From positions 1-64,000 of the forward strand of contig CAVVKQ010000020.1 in the NCBI GenBank assembly GCA_963748985.1: DNA of 64,000 nt. Reading direction: 5' to 3'. The notes beneath the pieces are model-generated. The model searched no databases. It was not told where the DNA came from and was given only the letters and a program-made list of their open reading frames with translations. Of this stretch, positions 60,686 to 64,000 are shown one piece after another. The position numbers and the translations under genes are program-made. The stretch is from RPQJ01 sp963748985 (GTDB taxonomy: Bacteria > Pseudomonadota > Gammaproteobacteria > Steroidobacterales > Steroidobacteraceae). The first letter of the stretch is position 1. The number at the start of each line of letters is the position of its first letter.

Positions 60686-61585
60686 TTGAACCCTGAAGTC
60701 TTCATCACCTGCGCCGTGACCGGCGACGACACCAAGGTCGCCAGGAGCCCGCACTGCGCGATCACGCCCGAGCAGATCGCAAAGACTGCCATCGAGGCAG
60801 CGCAGGCCGGTGCGGCCATCGTCCACATCCACGTGCGCGATCCTGAAACCGGCACGTTCAGCATGGAGACCCGCCACTACCGCGAAGTGGTCAAGCGCAT
60901 CCGCGAGAGCGGCACCGACGTCATCGTCAACCTGACGTGCGGCATGGGTGGCTACATCGTCATCGGCGAGAACGGGCTCAAGGACACGCCGGCCCCCGGC
61001 AGCGACTTCGTGACGCAGGAAGAGCGCATGAAGCACGTGATCGAACTGTGCCACGAAGGGCTCTACCGGCCGGACATCGCGACTCTCGACTGCGGCAGCC
61101 TGAACTTCGGCGACGACAACCGCGCCTACGTCTCGACGCCGAACTACCTGCGCCAGGGCGCCGGCATCGCGCGCGACCTCGGGGTGAAGCCGGAACTCGA
61201 GGTGTTCGATACCGGCAACCTCTGGTTCGTGAAGCAGATGGTCAAGGAAGGGCTGCTCGACGCTCCGACGTTGATCCAGCTCTGCATGGGCATCCCCTAC
61301 GGCACACCGGCCGACACCGGTCACCTCGTCGCGATGGTCAACTCGCTGCCGGTCGACAGCGTCTGGAGCTCGTTTGCCATCAGCCGCATGCAGATGCCGT
61401 GGGTGGCGCAGTCGATCCTGCTCGGCGGCAACGTGCGCGTGGGACTCGAGGACAATCTCTATTTGAGCAAGGGCGTGTATGCGAGCAACGCGCAGCTGGT
61501 GCAGAAGGCACGCACGATCATAGAGGCGATGGGTGCCCGCATCCTGACGCCGTCCGAAACCCGCGAACGGCTGCGTCTGCGCTGA
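60686..61585 (+). CDS. Beta-keto acid cleavage enzyme (BKACE, DUF849)
   Basis: A 299-residue TIM-barrel enzyme of the BKACE family. These condense a beta-keto acid with acetyl-CoA to release acetoacetate and a new acyl-CoA. VFITCAVTGDDTKV, IVHIHVRDPETG (metal-binding HxH), CGSLNFGDDN and GLEDNLYL are diagnostic. Kce acts on 3-keto-5-aminohexanoate; the dehydrocarnitine-cleaving type makes betainyl-CoA. A thioesterase and a ligase follow, as in carnitine catabolism. Translation starts at TTG 60686, with AAGGGGA upstream. Confidence 0.9.
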   Translation: MNPEVFITCAVTGDDTKVARSPHCAITPEQIAKTAIEAAQAGAAIVHIHVRDPETGTFSMETRHYREVVKRIRESGTDVIVNLTCGMGGYIVIGENGLKDTPAPGSDFVTQEERMKHVIELCHEGLYRPDIATLDCGSLNFGDDNRAYVSTPNYLRQGAGIARDLGVKPELEVFDTGNLWFVKQMVKEGLLDAPTLIQLCMGIPYGTPADTGHLVAMVNSLPVDSVWSSFAISRMQMPWVAQSILLGGNVRVGLEDNLYLSKGVYASNAQLVQKARTIIEAMGARILTPSETRERLRLR

Positions 61586-61592
61586 CCGCCGC

Positions 61593-62073
61593 ATGTCCTG
61601 GCGACCCACCGACTACCGCTGCGCGATCGAACCAGCGTGGATCGACTACAACGGGCACCTGCGCGATGCCTACTACACGCTCGTTTTCAGCCAGGCGATC
61701 GACGCGCTGATGCACGAGGCCGGCCTCGACGACGACTATCGCACGCGTTCCGGGTGCACGCTGTTCACGCTCGAGACGCACGTCCATTACCTGCGCGAGG
61801 TGAAATCGAGCGACTCCATCAGCGTGCGTGCACGGGCCCTCGGCGTCGACACCAAGCGCCTCCACCTCGGGTTGGCGCTGACATTGCACGCGTCTCGCCG
61901 AGCCGACCGCGCTGGGCGAGTTCATGCTGCTGCACGTGCAGCAGCAGCCGGCACCGAAGAGCGCGGCATTCCCACCCGACGTCCTGCAGCGGCTGGCGGA
62001 CTGGGAGACCGCGGACCGGTTGCTCCCGGCACCGGCACTGGGCTCGCGCCGGATGGAACTGCCGCGCCGCTGA
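61593..62073 (+). CDS. Acyl-CoA thioesterase (hotdog fold), one frameshift
   Basis: A hotdog-fold thioesterase of about 160 residues. The N-terminal part has AIEPAWIDYNGHLRDAYY with the conserved D18/N20/G21/H22. Frame 1 continues to LTLHA; an indel near 61890 shifts it, after which LAEPTALGEFMLLHVQQQPAPK... continues to a stop at 62071-62073. Homology on both sides indicates one gene. It lies 7 bp after the BKACE gene. In carnitine catabolism the equivalent enzyme would hydrolyse betainyl-CoA to betaine. No carnitine dehydrogenase is in the window, so the pathway is inferred. Confidence 0.78.
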
Positions 62074-62098
62074 GTGCGTCGCAGCCCGCAGGCACTGC

Positions 62099-64000
62099 AT
62101 GAGTCCAGCCGATCTGCAACGCCTGCTCGTCCCGCGCACCGTCGCGCTGATCGGCTCGGGCACATGGACCGATGCTGTTGCCGCCGGAGCACAGACACTG
62201 GGCTTCTCCGGCGAGCTCTGGCGCGTGCACCCGACGCGATCATCGCGACCTGGTGCGCCATACTTCCGCTCGATCGACGAGCTGCCGGAGGCCCCGACAG
62301 CGCGTTCATCGCTGCCCCGAACCACGAGGTGCCAGGGATCGCGGCCGCACTCGCGCGGCGCGGCGCAGGCGGCTTCGTCTGCTTCAGCGCCGGGTTCGCG
62401 GAAGCCGCCACGCCGCGGGACTGCGGCTCGCCGAGGAACTCGAACAGGGTGCCGGCACGTTGCCGTTCCTCGGCCCGAACTGCTACGGCATGGTCAATTT
62501 CTTCGATCGGGTCGCGCTGTGGCCGGACCAGGTCGTTGGCGGCTCGCCGGAGCGCGGGGTGGCACTGATCTCGCAGAGCGGCACGATTGCACTGACGCTG
62601 ATGTTCAACGACCGCTCGCTGCCGATCGGCTACCTGCTCACCGTCGGCAACCAGGCGCGCCTCGCCGCCGAAGACCTGATCGACGTGTTGAGCGACGATC
62701 CGCGCGTCACGGCCTTCGGCCTGTACCTCGAAGGCATCAAGGACACCGCGAAGTTCGCTCGCGCCGTCGACAAGGCGCGTGCGCGCGGCAAGCCGATCGC
62801 GCTGGTCAAGTCCGGCCGCACCGAGACCGCCAGCCGCACGGCGCGCAGTCACACCGGCGCCCTGTCCGGCAGCCGACGCCGTGTTCGACGCCTACTGCGC
62901 GCAGGCCGGCATCGCCCGCTGCGAGACGCTGTCGACGCTCTGCGAAACGCTGAAGATCTTCCACGGCGGCGGACCGCTGGCGGGACGCCGCGTGGTCGTC
63001 ATGGGCGCGTCGGGCGGAGACATGGCAATGACCGCGGACGTTGCGCGTCACCTGGCGCTGGAGTTCCCGCCGTTTACCGCCCGCCACGACTGCACGCATG
63101 AACGCCATCGTCGGCGAGCGGGTGACGGTCGCGAATCCGTTCGACATGCACACCTACCTCTGGTTCCAGCACGCCGCACTGCGCCAGTTGTTCGACGAGG
63201 TCTTCCGCAGCGACGTCGACGCGGTCGGCTTCACGCTCGACTGCCCGCCGGCTGCGAGTGCCGACGACTCCGCTTACACTGCCGTGATCGAGCAGTTCGC
63301 CGCCGCGTCGCAGGGCGCCGGCCGCGCGGTGTGTTCATTTCGTCGCTGCCGGAAACGCAGGGCCGCAGCGTGCGCCAACTCTGCCTTCAGCAGCGGCCTG
63401 GTGCCGCTGCAGGGCCAGCGCGAGGCCCTCGAGGCACTGCACCTCGCCGCGGCCGTCGGCGACGCCTGGCGCGACGGCACGCCTCCGCTTCTGTCGCGAC
63501 CGATGCCGCCGACCGGACCGGTGGTGACGTTCGACGAGTCCCGGGGCAAGGCGGCGCTCGCTGCATTCGGCCTGCAGGTGCCACGCTCGCAGGTGGTGAA
63601 CGCGACGCAGGCAGCGGCAGCCGCGGTCGCCATCGGGTTTCCCGTGGCGATCAAGGCGACCGGGGCCGGCCTCGAACACAAGACCGAGTTGGGCGGCGTC
63701 GTGCTCGGCGTGCGCGACGCGGAGCAGGCCGCGACGGCCGGCCTGCAACTCGCCGCACTGTCGGGCGAGGTGCTGGTCGAGCAGATGATCGACGACGGCG
63801 TCGCGGAGATCCTGGTCGGCGTCACGGTCGACGTGCAGTTCGGGCAACTGCTGCTGATCGGATCGGGCGGCGTGCAGGCGGAGCTCTGGGCCGACACCGT
63901 GACGCTGCTGCCGCCGTGGTCGCGCGAGTCGATCGCGGCCGCGCTGCGACGGCTCAAGGTCGCTGCCCTCCTCGACGGCTACCGCGGCCGGCCGGCCGGC
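62099..64000 (+). pseudogene. ADP-forming acyl-CoA ligase-type protein, multiple frameshifts, cut by window end
   Basis: Acyl-CoA synthetase (NDP-forming) of the AcdA/AcdB-fusion type. Pieces in order: CoA-binding domain (RTVALIGSG, about 20; GPNCYGMVNF, GVALISQSGTIALTLM), succinyl-CoA ligase-like domain (VKSGRTETASRTARSHTGAL with the His, and VVVMGASGGDMAM), and ATP-grasp (GFPVAIKATGAGLEHKTELGGVVLGV) running off the window. At least six single-base indels, near 62294, 62413, 62872, 63080, 63331 and 63398, break the frame; homology continues after each. Such density suggests sequence error in low coverage or a recent pseudogene. It would activate a carboxylate to its CoA thioester. Confidence 0.75.

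Noticed and set aside
1..64000. Defence island, prophage or toxin-antitoxin system
   Set aside because: No integrase, phage structural, restriction, reverse transcriptase or toxin-like genes could be recognised on either strand.

Overview
The window is high-G+C bacterial chromosome from a Gram-negative, aerobically respiring gammaproteobacterium. Diagnostic gene orders are petABC-sspAB, murA-ibaG facing kdsD-kdsC-lptCAB-rpoN-hpf-rapZ, tkt-gap-pgk-pyk, and an S-adenosylhomocysteine (SAH) riboswitch before ahcY. The ptsN and npr genes that often follow rpoN-hpf are missing. I would place it loosely near the Xanthomonadales/Steroidobacterales, but no 16S or other decisive marker is present. I see no tRNA, rRNA, CRISPR array, prophage or complete insertion sequence.

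Layout. 1-2.7 kb: a frameshifted alkylsulfatase (SdsA-type) divergent from a LysR regulator, with two copies of a 17-bp palindrome between them. 2.7-6.7 kb: cytochrome bc1 operon plus sspAB. 6.9-14.8 kb: peptidoglycan (murA), LPS precursor (kdsD, kdsC), LPS transport (lptCAB), sigma-54, hpf and rapZ. 15-20.7 kb: MgtE Mg transporter, patatin lipase, exported peroxiredoxin, and a MoxR ATPase/VWA pair. 20.9-26.6 kb: glycolytic/pentose-phosphate operon. 26.8-29.8 kb: metK and riboswitch-controlled ahcY (methyl cycle). 29.9-33.8 kb: SnoaL-like protein, O-methyltransferase, cAMP phosphodiesterase, CrcB and HemL. 34-39.3 kb: minus-strand operon of a membrane protein, Mpl, a LON-domain protein, a small Myb/SANT-like protein and a two-domain glycosyltransferase. 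39.3-44.8 kb: RNase D, adenylate kinase, pyrophosphate-dependent phosphofructokinase and H+-pumping pyrophosphatase, which together suggest PPi-based energy saving. 45-50.3 kb: TolB/TPR protein, DUF885 hydrolase, PEP-mutase-family lyase. 50.5-58.5 kb: an accessory co-directional block (Tat-exported aldo/keto reductase, transporter, alkaline-phosphatase-fold enzyme, TonB receptor, CocE hydrolase). 58.6-64 kb: HD-domain candidate oxygenase, class V aminotransferase, and a BKACE/thioesterase/acyl-CoA ligase operon resembling carnitine-type catabolism, cut by the window end.

The most unusual content is intergenic. Three separate repeat families occur. (1) Long hairpins with an invariant 18-nt loop and stems of different sequence that still pair. 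(2) G-rich 7-bp repeats (GGGGTTA/GGGGATA) arranged as inverted pairs ending in GTCGGA; one pair encloses a whole gene, and two genes take their stop codon from the repeat. (3) A GGGGACGCTCACCTATT palindrome, once as a perfect 31-bp inverted repeat and once inside an operon.

About a dozen single-base indels break otherwise intact reading frames. They lie at 0.8-1.1 kb and beyond 51.6 kb, densely after 61.8 kb, and I found none in the 50 kb between. Local sequence error or low coverage is the likeliest cause, but decay of accessory genes is not excluded.
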